Positions 42,672-52,088 of a DNA stretch of 64,000 nucleotides are shown in pieces (position 1 is the first letter of the stretch; each line of letters starts with the position of its first letter). The position numbers and the translations under genes are program-made. The notes under the pieces are model-generated. The model was given only the letters and a program-made list of their open reading frames with translations, ran no database searches and had not been told where the DNA came from. Source of the DNA: Rikenellaceae bacterium (GTDB lineage: Bacteria > Bacteroidota > Bacteroidia > Bacteroidales > Rikenellaceae); NCBI GenBank assembly GCA_015059715.1, contig SUZV01000014.1:1-64000 (forward strand). Reading direction: 5' to 3'.

Positions 42672-44801
42672 ATGAGAAAACTACTATGCACAATAGCTAT
42701 GCTTGCTGCTGCGATGAGTGTTTCGGCACAGGTTAGCTACTTAGAGATGGTTGAGGCGCGCAACAGTGCTGCTCCAGACTATATATCTCCTGCACTGCTT
42801 ACGCCTGCTGCAGGTACGGATCAGTATATGGAGCTGGATGGTCGCCACGTCAAGCTCTATGACTATAAGCGTGAGTCGGATGGTAAGATAGTCTTTACGG
42901 CCGATAAGCTCATTATGTCGTATGTCAAGTCGCCAGATGGCACAATGGCACTCTACGAGAAGTGGGATGGTGAGTCACCACGTCACGAGGTATATCGCCA
43001 CTCGTTCTTCTCGGACTACTACGTTGCCTGCCCCGATGGCTCGACAATCAAGATTGACGACGTGCGTGATGTCACCTTCTCGCCCGACTCGAAGTTCTTG
43101 GCTATGTCGTATAATAACGATATCTTCCTATATAACCTCACGACCAACGAGATTTACAACATCACTGATGATGGCAAGTGGAACCACATAATCAATGGTA
43201 CTACCGACTGGGTGTATGAGGAGGAGTATGGCTTTACTCAGGCTTATGCCTTCTCGCCCGATGGCGCAGAGATAGCATATCTTAAGTTCGATGAGAGTCA
43301 CGTTAAGGAGTTTGAGATGATGCGCTACGATAATAAGCTCTACAACGAGGCCTACCGCTTTAAGTATCCTAAGGCAGGTGAGGAGAACTCTATCGTTACG
43401 CTCCATGTGTACAATATCGCTACGGGCCAGACACGTACTATCGATACAGGTGCCCAGACCGACCAATATTTGCCACGCATAGGCTACACGCCTGCAGGCG
43501 ACCTCTTCTACTACCGCGTCAATCGTCTACAGAACCACTTCGAGGTTGTTCTTGTGGCTAAGGATGGCACTCAGCGCGTGATATATAACGAGCAGGATGA
43601 CCGCTACGTAGAGCGTCCTAATGCTGCGACTATAACATTTATCGATGGCGAGCGTTTCATCGTGCGCGAGGAGACCACTACAGGGTGGTTCCACCTCTAT
43701 TTGCACTCTATACACTCGGGTCGTCTTAACGCCATCACTGCTGGTGAGTGGGAGGTTACGCAGCTTGTAGGCTTAGCTCCAAATATGAAGACTTTGTACT
43801 ATATGTCTACCGAGCAGTCGCCTTTGGAGCGTCATCTATACTCTATCTCGCTCGATGGTAGCAACAAGGTGTGTCTGCTCTCGAAGCCTGGCTACTGGCG
43901 CGTTTATCCATCGTCGGATATGAAGTATTTTGCTGCCGAGCACTCGGCAACAGACTGCTATCCTACGGCTGCGGTATACAATAACAAGGGTAAGCTGGTA
44001 CGCTCGCTTATGCTTGAGGAGCCTACAGATGCCGAGCCTTTGTATCAGCGCGAGTATGCAACGTTTACTACCGAGCGTGGAGATGAGCTTCAGTACTACC
44101 TTATCTATCCGAATAAGTTCGATTGTAGCAAGCAGTATCCAGTGCTTATGACCCAGTATTCGGGTCCTGGCTCACAGGAGATAGCAAATCGCTGGTCTAC
44201 CGACTGGGAGGAGACTATGGCGCGAAATGGCTATATCGTAGCATGCTGCGATGCTCGCGGTACGGGTTTCCGAGGCGAGGAGTACAAGAAGGTTACATAT
44301 GCCAACTTAGGACATGCCGAGGTTGAGGACCAGATATCGTTTGCTCGTCATTTAGGTTCGTTAGATTATGTAGATGCCTCGCGCATAGGTATCTATGGTT
44401 GGTCGTATGGAGGCTTTATGGCTTTGGGCTGCGCGCTCAAGGGCGATGGTCTCTTTAAGATGGCTATCGCTGTAGCCCCTGTGACCTCGTGGCGTTACTA
44501 CGACTCGATATATACCGAGATTTATAACGGCCTACCACAGGATAACCCTGCAGGCTACGACGATAACTCGCCTATCAACTTTGCAGATAGACTAAGTCTT
44601 AATACACGCCTGCTCATCATTCATGGCACGGCCGATGATAACGTACACTTCCAGAATAGTATGGAGATGTGTCGTGCTCTGAACCATGCAGGTAAGCAGT
44701 ACGATATGATGGTCTATCCCGACCAGAACCACTCTATGCGTCCAAACGATATGGTCAACATACGTCAGAAGATGGTTGACTACTGTTTGGAGAACTTGTA
44801 A
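42672..44801 (+). CDS. Dipeptidyl peptidase IV (S9 family)
   Basis: A 709-aa prolyl-peptidase family enzyme that removes Xaa-Pro dipeptides. An N-terminal signal peptide (MRKLLCTIAMLAAAMSVSAQ) sends it to the periplasm or surface. The beta-propeller occupies residues about 70-430, including the double-Glu motif EEEYGF that binds the peptide N-terminus. The alpha/beta hydrolase domain has GWSYGG (Ser578), GTADDNVH (catalytic Asp) and QNHSM (catalytic His). It complements the M49 enzyme at 9965. No promoter matching the consensus was found upstream. Confidence 0.95.
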   Translation: MRKLLCTIAMLAAAMSVSAQVSYLEMVEARNSAAPDYISPALLTPAAGTDQYMELDGRHVKLYDYKRESDGKIVFTADKLIMSYVKSPDGTMALYEKWDGESPRHEVYRHSFFSDYYVACPDGSTIKIDDVRDVTFSPDSKFLAMSYNNDIFLYNLTTNEIYNITDDGKWNHIINGTTDWVYEEEYGFTQAYAFSPDGAEIAYLKFDESHVKEFEMMRYDNKLYNEAYRFKYPKAGEENSIVTLHVYNIATGQTRTIDTGAQTDQYLPRIGYTPAGDLFYYRVNRLQNHFEVVLVAKDGTQRVIYNEQDDRYVERPNAATITFIDGERFIVREETTTGWFHLYLHSIHSGRLNAITAGEWEVTQLVGLAPNMKTLYYMSTEQSPLERHLYSISLDGSNKVCLLSKPGYWRVYPSSDMKYFAAEHSATDCYPTAAVYNNKGKLVRSLMLEEPTDAEPLYQREYATFTTERGDELQYYLIYPNKFDCSKQYPVLMTQYSGPGSQEIANRWSTDWEETMARNGYIVACCDARGTGFRGEEYKKVTYANLGHAEVEDQISFARHLGSLDYVDASRIGIYGWSYGGFMALGCALKGDGLFKMAIAVAPVTSWRYYDSIYTEIYNGLPQDNPAGYDDNSPINFADRLSLNTRLLIIHGTADDNVHFQNSMEMCRALNHAGKQYDMMVYPDQNHSMRPNDMVNIRQKMVDYCLENL

Positions 44802-44824
44802 TAGATATTTGGCATAGTTATAAT

Positions 44825-44851
44825 AAGGAGTGGGTTTAAGGCTCCCTCCTT
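44825..44851 (+). terminator. Probable terminator after DPP IV
   Basis: Stem AAGGAG / CTCCTT with an inner GGG/CCC, followed by AGTTTTGG. It is imperfect but well placed. Confidence 0.55.
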
Positions 44852-44923
44852 AGTTTTGGTCTTAAGAGATGTTCACAAAGGATGCGAGTCATCCAATAAT
44901 GGTTATACTAAAATTTAAATCAG

Positions 44924-45487
44924 ATGAGAAAAGCATTGTTTGCCATAGTTGTAGCTATGGTGTTGTTAAGTGTTGATGCCTCGGCGCAGCGCAGTGGTGC
45001 TGGTAGGAAGGTGGGAGCTTTTGAGGTAGAGGTGGGCGTAGGTCTTGCTACAGCAGCTACTAATATGACCGAGTTTGGTAAGTCACGTGAGGGTGTCGAT
45101 GCCAATGTCGAGCTACGATATAACTTAGCCGACAAGCCCATAGATGTAGGTATATATTTCGCGCTCTGCCAGATATATCGTAGCGAACAGGTTAACGATA
45201 TTGCCAAGCGATACTCCTTCGTAAGCGAGAACCTTCTTCTTACCTCCGATTATAACTTTTTCCAAGGGCGTAAAGTATCTCCGTTTGTAGGTGTGGGTTT
45301 GGGTGTCTCGTGGAGTGAAATCAATGCTGACGGCACTCTCAATGGTGCTCACTTTGCCGTTATGCCACGTGTAGGTGTAGAGCTTGCTCATCACCTGCGT
45401 GTTACGCTTGCCTATAAGGTCTTCGATAGGGCAAACAACCATCTTGTTATAAGCCTCGGCTATGCTTTTGGTGGTGGCAAGAGGTAG
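44924..45487 (+). CDS. Small outer-membrane beta-barrel protein
   Basis: A 187-aa protein with a signal peptide (MRKALFAIVVAMVLLSVDASAQ). The mature part is a series of amphipathic beta strands ending in short turns (EVEVGVGLATAATN, VDVGIYFALCQIY, SPFVGVGLGVSWSEI, HFAVMPRVGVELAHHLRVTLAYKVF, HLVISLGYAFGGG). It ends without the classical terminal Phe. It is like the OmpA/OmpW-sized barrels of Bacteroidales. Ligand unknown. The signal peptide resembles that of the truncated gene at 63847. Confidence 0.82.
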   Translation: MRKALFAIVVAMVLLSVDASAQRSGAGRKVGAFEVEVGVGLATAATNMTEFGKSREGVDANVELRYNLADKPIDVGIYFALCQIYRSEQVNDIAKRYSFVSENLLLTSDYNFFQGRKVSPFVGVGLGVSWSEINADGTLNGAHFAVMPRVGVELAHHLRVTLAYKVFDRANNHLVISLGYAFGGGKR

Positions 45488-45624
45488 TAGATAGAGGTTG
45501 GCAAAAGAGTGGCGGCAAATCTCCTTTTTAGCAACTTTTGCTACACGCATAGGGCAGCATACCTCGACATTAGTCTTAAAGAGCGAGGACTCTTATGACT
45601 TATGTGTCATATATGGTGTAAAAT

Positions 45625-45655
45625 TTTGTCGGTTCGGAATAAATGTGTATCTTTG
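45625..45655 (+). promoter_or_regulatory. Promoter of efp
   Basis: TTTG (45625-45628), a 19-nt spacer and TATCTTTG (45648-45655): an exact Bacteroidetes promoter, 64 nt ahead of the start codon. Confidence 0.85.
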
Positions 45656-45719
45656 CGCGGTTGTAGCTGTTGCTACTGTAGGATATGAAACTATAAATTA
45701 ACTAAATTACAATATTTCT

Positions 45720-46292
45720 ATGACAATTACAGCATCTGACATTAAGATTGGTATGTGTGTGGAGATGGACGGTAAGACCTTTATCGTTGTAGACTTCCAG
45801 CACTGCAAGCCAGGTAAGGGCCCAGCATTCGTGCGCTCAAAGCTCAAGAACTTAGAGAATGGCAACGTTCTCGATAAGACATTCTCATCAGTATCTCAGA
45901 AGATTGAGCAGGTACGTGTTGAGCGTCGTCCATATCAGTTTACCTACGAGGATGACCTTGGCGCACACTTTATGCACACCGAGACCTTCGAGGAGATAAA
46001 CATCGACAAAAACCTTATCAACAATGCCGACCTTATGGCCGATGGACAGATTGTCGAGGTTATGTTCCACACCGAGAAGGAGACAGTCCTCTCTGCAGAG
46101 CTTCCTCCAATCGTCGATATGGAGGTTACATATACCGAGCCAGGTGTACGTGGCGATACCGCATCGACTAACTCACTTAAGGCTGCTACTGTAAACACTG
46201 GTGCAACTATCAAGGTGCCTCTGTTTATTAATACAGGTGATAAGATTCGTGTTGATACTCGTACTCGCGAGTATTACGAGCGCATCAAGTAA
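45720..46292 (+). CDS. efp: Translation elongation factor P
   Basis: Relieves ribosome stalling at polyproline. The 190-aa protein has the three-domain EF-P layout: KOW-like N-terminus (ITASDIKIGMCVEMDGKTFIVVDFQHCKPGKGPAFVRSKLKN, where the Lys of KPGKGPA is the site modified in many bacteria), then the OB domain and the C-terminal GDKIRVDTRTREYYERIK signature. It lies alone with its own promoter; a foldback element starts within its stop codon. Confidence 0.97.
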   Translation: MTITASDIKIGMCVEMDGKTFIVVDFQHCKPGKGPAFVRSKLKNLENGNVLDKTFSSVSQKIEQVRVERRPYQFTYEDDLGAHFMHTETFEEINIDKNLINNADLMADGQIVEVMFHTEKETVLSAELPPIVDMEVTYTEPGVRGDTASTNSLKAATVNTGATIKVPLFINTGDKIRVDTRTREYYERIK

Positions 46293-46470
46293 TTTTTGAT
46301 TATAAGGCAGCATCTGCGACCTATCAATCATTGCCTCGAATGGGAAATACACACAAGTATGTCCCATCCGAGGCAATCTCTTTATCGAGGCCACATCTGC
46401 TATCCTCTAATCAAAAATTAGGAGGTACTACCCATCGACGGCATTTTTGCCGAGCGTTGTATCTACTTCC
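46291..46470. repeat. Foldback element, family 3, downstream of efp
   Basis: Outer inverted repeat AATTTTTGATTA (46291-46302) / TAATCAAAAATT (46408-46419). Inside, ATTGCCTCG with AATGGGA pairs to TCCCAT with CGAGGCAAT (46330-46377, one mismatch). Near the left end it has ATAAGGCAGCATCTGCG, also present in the repeats at 53878-54260, and it ends with GCCGAGCGTTGTATCT (46450-46465), also present at 53970. The element starts in the efp stop codon and its hairpin may act as the efp terminator. Confidence 0.7.
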
Positions 46471-46499
46471 AGCATCTCAAAAATATAGAATAGGCTAAG

Positions 46500-47666
46500 A
46501 TGACAAGAGCGGTTATATCGTTTATTACGTTTGTGGTTGTGCTATGCGGTGCGGCGACAGCTACGGCAGCACCTCGCCATAGGTGCGACTCGCTTAGCCA
46601 TAGGCTATCTGTTGAGCTGCGCCCAGCCTACAACATAGTGTCGCACTACGCTATGAAGAGTGGCGATAGACCTCTAAATAGTGCGCTATCTATGCATGCT
46701 CGCTACGCCTTTAGTTTCTCGCCCGAGAGTCGCTTGGGTCGTCTATATCCTGCGGCATATCAGGGTGTGGGCGTTGCGGCCTATACGCTCTTTAGTCACA
46801 GGACTACGGGAACACCGATGTTGGCCTATATAATGCAGGGTGCGCGTATAGCAGACTTTGGCGATAGAGTGTCGTTGGGCTACGAGTGGAACTTGGGTCT
46901 ATCGTGGGGGTGGCATCCTAATGAGGCGATGAACTCGCGCTGTAACATTATGATTAGTGTGGCCCTACCGTTAAGTTGGCGTGTAGCACCACACTGGGAG
47001 CTGTCGCTAACGGCGGACTTTACGCACTTCTCAAATGGCGATACATCCTTTAGCAACAGCTGTGCTAATCTATTTGGTTTGCGTCTTGGAGCAACCTACC
47101 TCTTCGATGTGGAGCGCGTAGTTGCCAATCCGAAGCGATATATAGTCGCCTCCGAGGAGCTTGAGGGCAAGAGCTTTGCTCGTCACCTAAGCTACGATGT
47201 TATGCTCTATGGCGGCTGGCGTGCCGACCGCTTCTATGAGAATGGCGACTTCTTTGTTATAAATGAGCCTCTACCTCTCTTAGGTCTTCACTTTCAGCCG
47301 CAGTATCACCTAAATCGTCACTTTGCAGTTGGCCTATCGCTCGATGTTCAGGCAGATAGTAGCCTTAACCTATATAATGGCACGAAGAACGACCTTAACG
47401 AAGTTGTTAGCTACTCGCGACCACCTCTTTGGCAGCAGTTGGAGGTTGGTATGTCGGCACGTGTCGAGATTCAGGTACCTATATTTGCCATCGGTGCAGG
47501 CTTTGGCCTCAATATGCTCGATACGGGTTACGATTCGAGCCTTGTATATACAACCTTCTCGCTTAAGACATTCCTTACTAAGCGGCTCTTCCTCTATCTG
47601 GGTTATCGCTTTAATAGTACGCAGTATACCCACAATCTAATGTATGGCTTGGGCCTTAGGTTTTAA
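46500..47666 (+). CDS. PagL-like lipid A 3-O-deacylase family outer-membrane protein
   Basis: A 388-aa protein with a signal peptide (to about residue 25). Amphipathic beta strands alternate throughout. The motif FTHFSNGDTS near residue 180 matches the His-Ser-Asn active-site pattern of PagL lipid A deacylases (acyloxyacyl hydrolase annotation). Its length is about twice PagL, as in many Bacteroidota members, with a second barrel half from about 235. It ends in LRF, typical of outer-membrane barrels. It may remodel LPS acylation. A foldback element begins within the stop codon. Confidence 0.78.
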   Translation: MTRAVISFITFVVVLCGAATATAAPRHRCDSLSHRLSVELRPAYNIVSHYAMKSGDRPLNSALSMHARYAFSFSPESRLGRLYPAAYQGVGVAAYTLFSHRTTGTPMLAYIMQGARIADFGDRVSLGYEWNLGLSWGWHPNEAMNSRCNIMISVALPLSWRVAPHWELSLTADFTHFSNGDTSFSNSCANLFGLRLGATYLFDVERVVANPKRYIVASEELEGKSFARHLSYDVMLYGGWRADRFYENGDFFVINEPLPLLGLHFQPQYHLNRHFAVGLSLDVQADSSLNLYNGTKNDLNEVVSYSRPPLWQQLEVGMSARVEIQVPIFAIGAGFGLNMLDTGYDSSLVYTTFSLKTFLTKRLFLYLGYRFNSTQYTHNLMYGLGLRF

Positions 47667-47794
47667 GAAGCTGTTTTGAATTTTATTGAAAGAGTTTGTC
47701 AGTTGCTGCAAAAGATAGTTTCGGCTTCTTTGAGGCTCTTTTCGGCACGAAATTAGCTCTCAAATAATCTCGAAATAAAATTCAAACAGCTTCT
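47666..47794. repeat. Foldback (MITE-like) element, family 1, copy B
   Basis: A 129-bp copy of the element at 19471-19663. The two ends are the same inverted repeat, and the inner words TTTCGG and TCTTTGAGGCTCTT, and TAGCTCTCAAATA and TCTCGAAATAAAATT are kept; about 64 bp in the middle are missing. It starts in the stop codon of the upstream gene. Confidence 0.8.
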
Positions 47795-47825
47795 AAATAT
47801 AGTTGATGCCTACATATAGATAAAA

Positions 47826-47856
47826 GGGGCCGACTTCAGCGTGTGAAGTCGGCCCC
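47826..47856 (-). terminator. Terminator of the AspT-like transporter gene
   Basis: Perfect 13-bp stem GGGGCCGACTTCA / TGAAGTCGGCCCC with a 5-nt loop, 18 nt beyond the minus-strand stop codon, followed on that strand by CTTTTA. Confidence 0.9.
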
Positions 47857-47874
47857 AACTTTATATCTATTCCG

Positions 47875-49581
47875 TTATAGTGCAACGAGCATAAGCAGCT
47901 GTGCTGTGAGTACTCTTAGGAACATAACCACTGGATATACCGTAGCGTAGCTTACGGCAGGCATATCGTTACCCGATGATGCGCTCGAAAATCCGAGGGC
48001 TGGAGGGTCTGTCATAGCTCCCGACATAAGACCCATAAGGGTGTAGTAGTTGAGCTTAAACTTAAGACGTGCAAGCAGCGATACAAGAACCAAAGGCAGT
48101 ACCGTGATGATGACACCATAGCCAATCCACTTATAACCGCCACCAACGATAGCATCAATAAAGCCGTCACCTGCGCCAATGCCTACTGCCGCAAGGAACA
48201 TAGCAAGGCCAATCTCGCGGAGCATAAGGTTCGCACTCATTGTAGTATACGTCACAAGGTGGAAGTGTGGACCGTAGCGACCTAAGAGGATGGCGATAAT
48301 GAGAGGTCCGCCCGCAAGGCCGAGCTTCACGGGCTGTGGGATGTTCATCAAGGGCACTGAGCCGAGCAATACACCGAGTGCGATACCAATAAATATTGGG
48401 AGCAGATTTGGGTGGTCGAGCTTCTTAAGTGAGTTGCCAAGTACCTTCTCGGCCTGAGCAACAGCGGCCTCGGGACCTACAACCATCACCTTATCGCCCA
48501 CCTGCAACTCCATACCCTGATAGGGTATAAGGTCGACACCTGCACGATGTACGCGCGTGATGTTTATGCCATAGCGAGTACGTAGGCGCAAGTCAGAGAA
48601 CTTCTTACCGTTGATATCCTCGCGAGTGATAAGTATTCGACGCGATACCAGTGGTGTAGACTGCATCGCTGTTGCGCCCCAGTCGTCGGCTGTCATCTCC
48701 ACAGGCTTACCGAAGAAGGCAAGGATGGCCTCGCTATCATCCTCGGTACAGATGATGCGGAGCTTATCGCCTATGGTGAGCTTCGAGTTACCATCGGCCA
48801 TAACTATCTCGCCCGATGAGTGCATAATGCGCGATACGACAAACTGGCGGTTGATGAGCATGTGGGCTATGGCTATAGTCTTGCCTTCAAGCATCTCGTT
48901 TGTAAACTCCACCGAGTAGCGGTGTGGCAGGTTTGTCTCGTTTGTAAGAGCTGCAAGACCCTCATCCTCCTTCTTAAAGTCTACGCGCAGCACGTAGCGC
49001 ATGATGATAATCGTCGTGATGATACCTACAACACCGAGAGGGTATGCCACAGCATATCCGAGCGATATGGAGTCGGCAATTGTTGGGTCGGCCATGCCCG
49101 AGTCGGCGTATGCCTGCTGTGCAGCACCGAGACCTGGGGTGTTGGTCACCGCACCAGACAATACTCCGACCATTGTAGGTAGTGGCTCGCCAGTGATAAG
49201 GTGTATGGCGTATGCCGTACCCACGCCGAGGAATATTATCAGCGAGGCCAGACCGATGAGCTTAAGGCCTCCGCTCTTTAGCGACGAGAAGAAGCCTGGG
49301 CCTACCTGCAAGCCGATGAAGAAGACGAAGAGGATAAGTCCGAACTCCTTGATAAAGTGTAGAGTGTCGTGGTGCATAGTCCCCGAGTCGAGGAAGTGAC
49401 CAAATGCGATGCCAGTAAAGAGTATCCAGGTCATACCGAGCGATATGCCCTTAATCTTTATACGGCTAAGCGCGATACCCGAGGCAATTACTGCCGCTAA
49501 GACAAAGATAGTGTGTGCGATGGATGGGTGTGCAGGATCACCACTTCCCATAACCACAGTTTTTAACCATTCAAAGTTCAT
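47875..49581 (-). CDS. Putative antiporter of the AspT/YidE family with RCK-C domains
   Basis: About 568 aa. Start ATG 49581 (MNFEWLKTVV) is preferred over 49614. Two five-helix membrane halves (about residues 25-190 and 390-568) flank a cytosolic part with two TrkA-C-like domains (VEFTNEMLEGKTIA and SRRILITREDINGKKFSDL, ending VGPEAAVAQAEK). The GLQVGPGFFSSLKSGG and GVLSGAVTNTPGLGAAQQAY motifs of the AspT / YidE-YbjL fold are present in the first half and GLMSGAMTDPPALGF in the second. Substrate is unknown; AspT itself exchanges aspartate and alanine. -7 box TATATTTG on the minus strand at 49631-49638. Confidence 0.88.
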   Translation of the reverse strand: MNFEWLKTVVMGSGDPAHPSIAHTIFVLAAVIASGIALSRIKIKGISLGMTWILFTGIAFGHFLDSGTMHHDTLHFIKEFGLILFVFFIGLQVGPGFFSSLKSGGLKLIGLASLIIFLGVGTAYAIHLITGEPLPTMVGVLSGAVTNTPGLGAAQQAYADSGMADPTIADSISLGYAVAYPLGVVGIITTIIIMRYVLRVDFKKEDEGLAALTNETNLPHRYSVEFTNEMLEGKTIAIAHMLINRQFVVSRIMHSSGEIVMADGNSKLTIGDKLRIICTEDDSEAILAFFGKPVEMTADDWGATAMQSTPLVSRRILITREDINGKKFSDLRLRTRYGINITRVHRAGVDLIPYQGMELQVGDKVMVVGPEAAVAQAEKVLGNSLKKLDHPNLLPIFIGIALGVLLGSVPLMNIPQPVKLGLAGGPLIIAILLGRYGPHFHLVTYTTMSANLMLREIGLAMFLAAVGIGAGDGFIDAIVGGGYKWIGYGVIITVLPLVLVSLLARLKFKLNYYTLMGLMSGAMTDPPALGFSSASSGNDMPAVSYATVYPVVMFLRVLTAQLLMLVAL

Positions 49582-49679
49582 TTCGTATATTGTTTGGGTT
49601 TTGTTTTTACACAAAAAGTGATATCGGCGGCAAATATACGAAATATATATTAATTGGCAAGTATAATCTTCGCTTTATG

Positions 49680-49716
49680 CAACGATGTCACCCCTGGTAT
49701 AGGGATGACATCGTTG
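49680..49716 (-). terminator. Terminator after htpG
   Basis: Perfect 11-bp stem CAACGATGTCA / TGACATCGTTG with an inner CCC/GGG pairing, just beyond the htpG stop codon. Confidence 0.75.
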
Positions 49717-49743
49717 TGAAAGGGGGTGTCAATCTCTTTTATG

Positions 49744-51801
49744 CTACTCTATGAGCGATATGCTTCGCTGGATAAAGTCCGTAAGGTTCTTGCCCTTAAG
49801 CATACCATTCGAGAGCAGTGCAAGGTCGATAATCTGGCGCACCTTGCGGTTCTGGCTACCTATCTCCTCAAGGCGTGTGTCGCGCTCGGTGCGCAGCTCG
49901 GTGATGCGCTTCGAGAGTGTCTCGCGCATCTCGCGCTCCTCGCTGCTTAGCTCATCCTCCTTCTTACCCTTTATTGTCTCCTCAAAGCGGCTCTCCTCCT
50001 GCTCGGCAGCTGTAATCTTCTTGCCTATAGTGCGGAGCTTATCGCCATATTCGCGCTCTACCTCGCCAAGGATGTCGAGGACGATGGGGTGGTTGCCATT
50101 TACGGTGATAGTGAAGTTGTCGGGCATCTGGCCATAGAAGCGGCTCATATCTCCACCGCTGGTTGCAGCCATCTCCTTCATACGGCGCATAAACTCGTTC
50201 TGCGTGATGACAACAGGTGCTGCATCTATGGACATAGCCTCGAAAGAGATGTGGTACGAAATCTTATCCTCGCGAGGCATCTGGCTCTCGAATACGGGAC
50301 GCATAATATCTTGCTGCTCCGTGGTGAGTGACATTGCAGCACGCTCCTCCTTGCGTATCAGGTTTTCAACAACGTCGCTATCTACGCGTACGAAGCGTAC
50401 CTTCTCGTTCTTCGACTCGTAGTACTGGATGTAGTGGCTATCCAGCTGTCCGTTAAGCTCAAGGATATCGTAACCCTTGGCCTTGGCAGCCTCGACAAAC
50501 GCATCCTTACCCACTGGGTCATCAACATAGAGCATAATGGTAAAGCCATCCTTGTCGGTCTGCTGCTCTGCGATTTTTGCGGTATACTCCTCAGGGGTGT
50601 AGTACTTGCCCTCGATAGACTTCCAGAGGATGAAGTTTGCGGCCTTCTCAGCGAACTTCTCGTCGGTGAGGATACCATATTGTATAAATATTTTGAGGTC
50701 ATCCCACTTAGCCTCATAGTCTGGACGCATGGTGTTAAATAGCTCCTGAAGACGGTCTGCCACCTTACGTGTTATGTAGCTCGAAATCTTCTTAACGTTC
50801 GAGTCGCTCTGCAGGTAGCTACGCGAAACGTTTAGAGGAATATCTGGCGAGTCGATAACACCGTGTAGCAGCGTTAGGTACTCGGGTACGATGCCATTTA
50901 CCTCGTCGGTTACGAAGACCTGATTCGAGTATAGCTGTATGCGGTTGCGCTGTATGTCGAAGTTAGAGTGCAGGCGTGGGAAGTATAGAATACCCGTGAG
51001 GTTGAACGGATAGTCGATGTTAAGATGTATATAGAACAGAGGCTCCTCGGCAGTAGGGTATAGGTCGCTGTAGAAGGCCTTGTACTCCTCCTCGGTAATC
51101 TCTGCTGGCTTGCGTGTCCAGAGAGGTGTGGTGTCGTTGATGATATTATCCTCGTCGGTGTCTACGTACTTGCCATCCTTCCACTCGCTCTTCTTGCCGA
51201 AGGCGATAGGTATAGGTAGGAAGTGGCAATACTTGCGCAGTAGCTTGCTTATCTGGCCACGCTGGGCATACTCGGCGCACTCCTCCGAGAGGTGTAGTAC
51301 GATGCGTGTTCCGCGCTCGACTCTCTCTTCGAGCTCCTCCATCTCAAACTCTGGAGTGCCGTTGCAGCTCCAGTGTACGCTCTTCTCCTCTTCGCGGTAC
51401 GACTGCGAGAATATCTCCACCTTGTCGGCAACCATGAATGACGAGTAGAAGCCGAGGCCGAAGTGTCCGATGATAGTCTGGTCCTTGTACTTGGCCATAA
51501 ACTCCTCGGCACCCGAGAATGCTATCTGGTTGATATATCTGTCGAGCTCCTCTATAGACATACCTATACCTCTATCGGTTATTGTCAGACGCTTAGCCTC
51601 CTCGTCTACGTCGATGCGTATCGTGAGGTCGCCAAGCTCGATACTTGCCTCGCCCTTATCGGCTAAGGTCTTGAGCTTCTGCGTAGCATCTACGGCGTTA
51701 GAGACCAACTCGCGGAGGAAAATTTCGTGGTCCGAATATAGAAATTTCTTAATTACGGGGAAGATGTTCTCTGTCGTTACCCCAATTTTACCGTTTCTCA
51801 T
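49744..51801 (-). CDS. htpG: Molecular chaperone HtpG (Hsp90)
   Basis: Bacterial Hsp90, an ATP-driven dimeric chaperone. The 685-aa protein has the GHKL ATPase N-domain (EIFLRELVSNAVDAT, LTITDRGIGMS, GHFGLGFYSSFMVADKVEI), the middle domain (NVSRSYLQSD) and a C-terminal dimerisation domain with a coiled Lys/Glu-rich segment (EEQEESRFEETI and following). The 287-nt gap upstream (51802-52088) holds no gene; no heat-shock operator was recognised. Confidence 0.98.
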   Translation of the reverse strand: MRNGKIGVTTENIFPVIKKFLYSDHEIFLRELVSNAVDATQKLKTLADKGEASIELGDLTIRIDVDEEAKRLTITDRGIGMSIEELDRYINQIAFSGAEEFMAKYKDQTIIGHFGLGFYSSFMVADKVEIFSQSYREEEKSVHWSCNGTPEFEMEELEERVERGTRIVLHLSEECAEYAQRGQISKLLRKYCHFLPIPIAFGKKSEWKDGKYVDTDEDNIINDTTPLWTRKPAEITEEEYKAFYSDLYPTAEEPLFYIHLNIDYPFNLTGILYFPRLHSNFDIQRNRIQLYSNQVFVTDEVNGIVPEYLTLLHGVIDSPDIPLNVSRSYLQSDSNVKKISSYITRKVADRLQELFNTMRPDYEAKWDDLKIFIQYGILTDEKFAEKAANFILWKSIEGKYYTPEEYTAKIAEQQTDKDGFTIMLYVDDPVGKDAFVEAAKAKGYDILELNGQLDSHYIQYYESKNEKVRFVRVDSDVVENLIRKEERAAMSLTTEQQDIMRPVFESQMPREDKISYHISFEAMSIDAAPVVITQNEFMRRMKEMAATSGGDMSRFYGQMPDNFTITVNGNHPIVLDILGEVEREYGDKLRTIGKKITAAEQEESRFEETIKGKKEDELSSEEREMRETLSKRITELRTERDTRLEEIGSQNRKVRQIIDLALLSNGMLKGKNLTDFIQRSISLIE

Positions 51802-52040
51802 AGTCTTATATTGTTAGTTACTTACCTATTTATCTAATATTACTGAGTTTGTGAACTACGCTTTTTGGGGTGGCAAACTATGTGCCACGTGTAAAAAGGT
51901 GACAAATTGTCAGTCGTAAGTGGTCAGGTGTGACACAATAGGGGTGTCGGGTGGTAGGTTAGTGTCATACATTTGAGCCGCTGTGTAGCTATAATTGCAA
52001 GATTGTTGAGGTATGTTGTTGAAGTTTTAGAAAAAAATAG

Positions 52041-52048
52041 TATCTTTG
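52041..52048 (+). promoter_or_regulatory. -7 box of lepA
   Basis: TATCTTTG followed by C. GTTG at 52015-52018 is a possible -33 box but at 22-nt spacing. The expected leader is about 35-40 nt. Confidence 0.6.
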
Positions 52049-52088
52049 CGTGATTTATTATGTATATATGGAGTAATAACATCGCACG

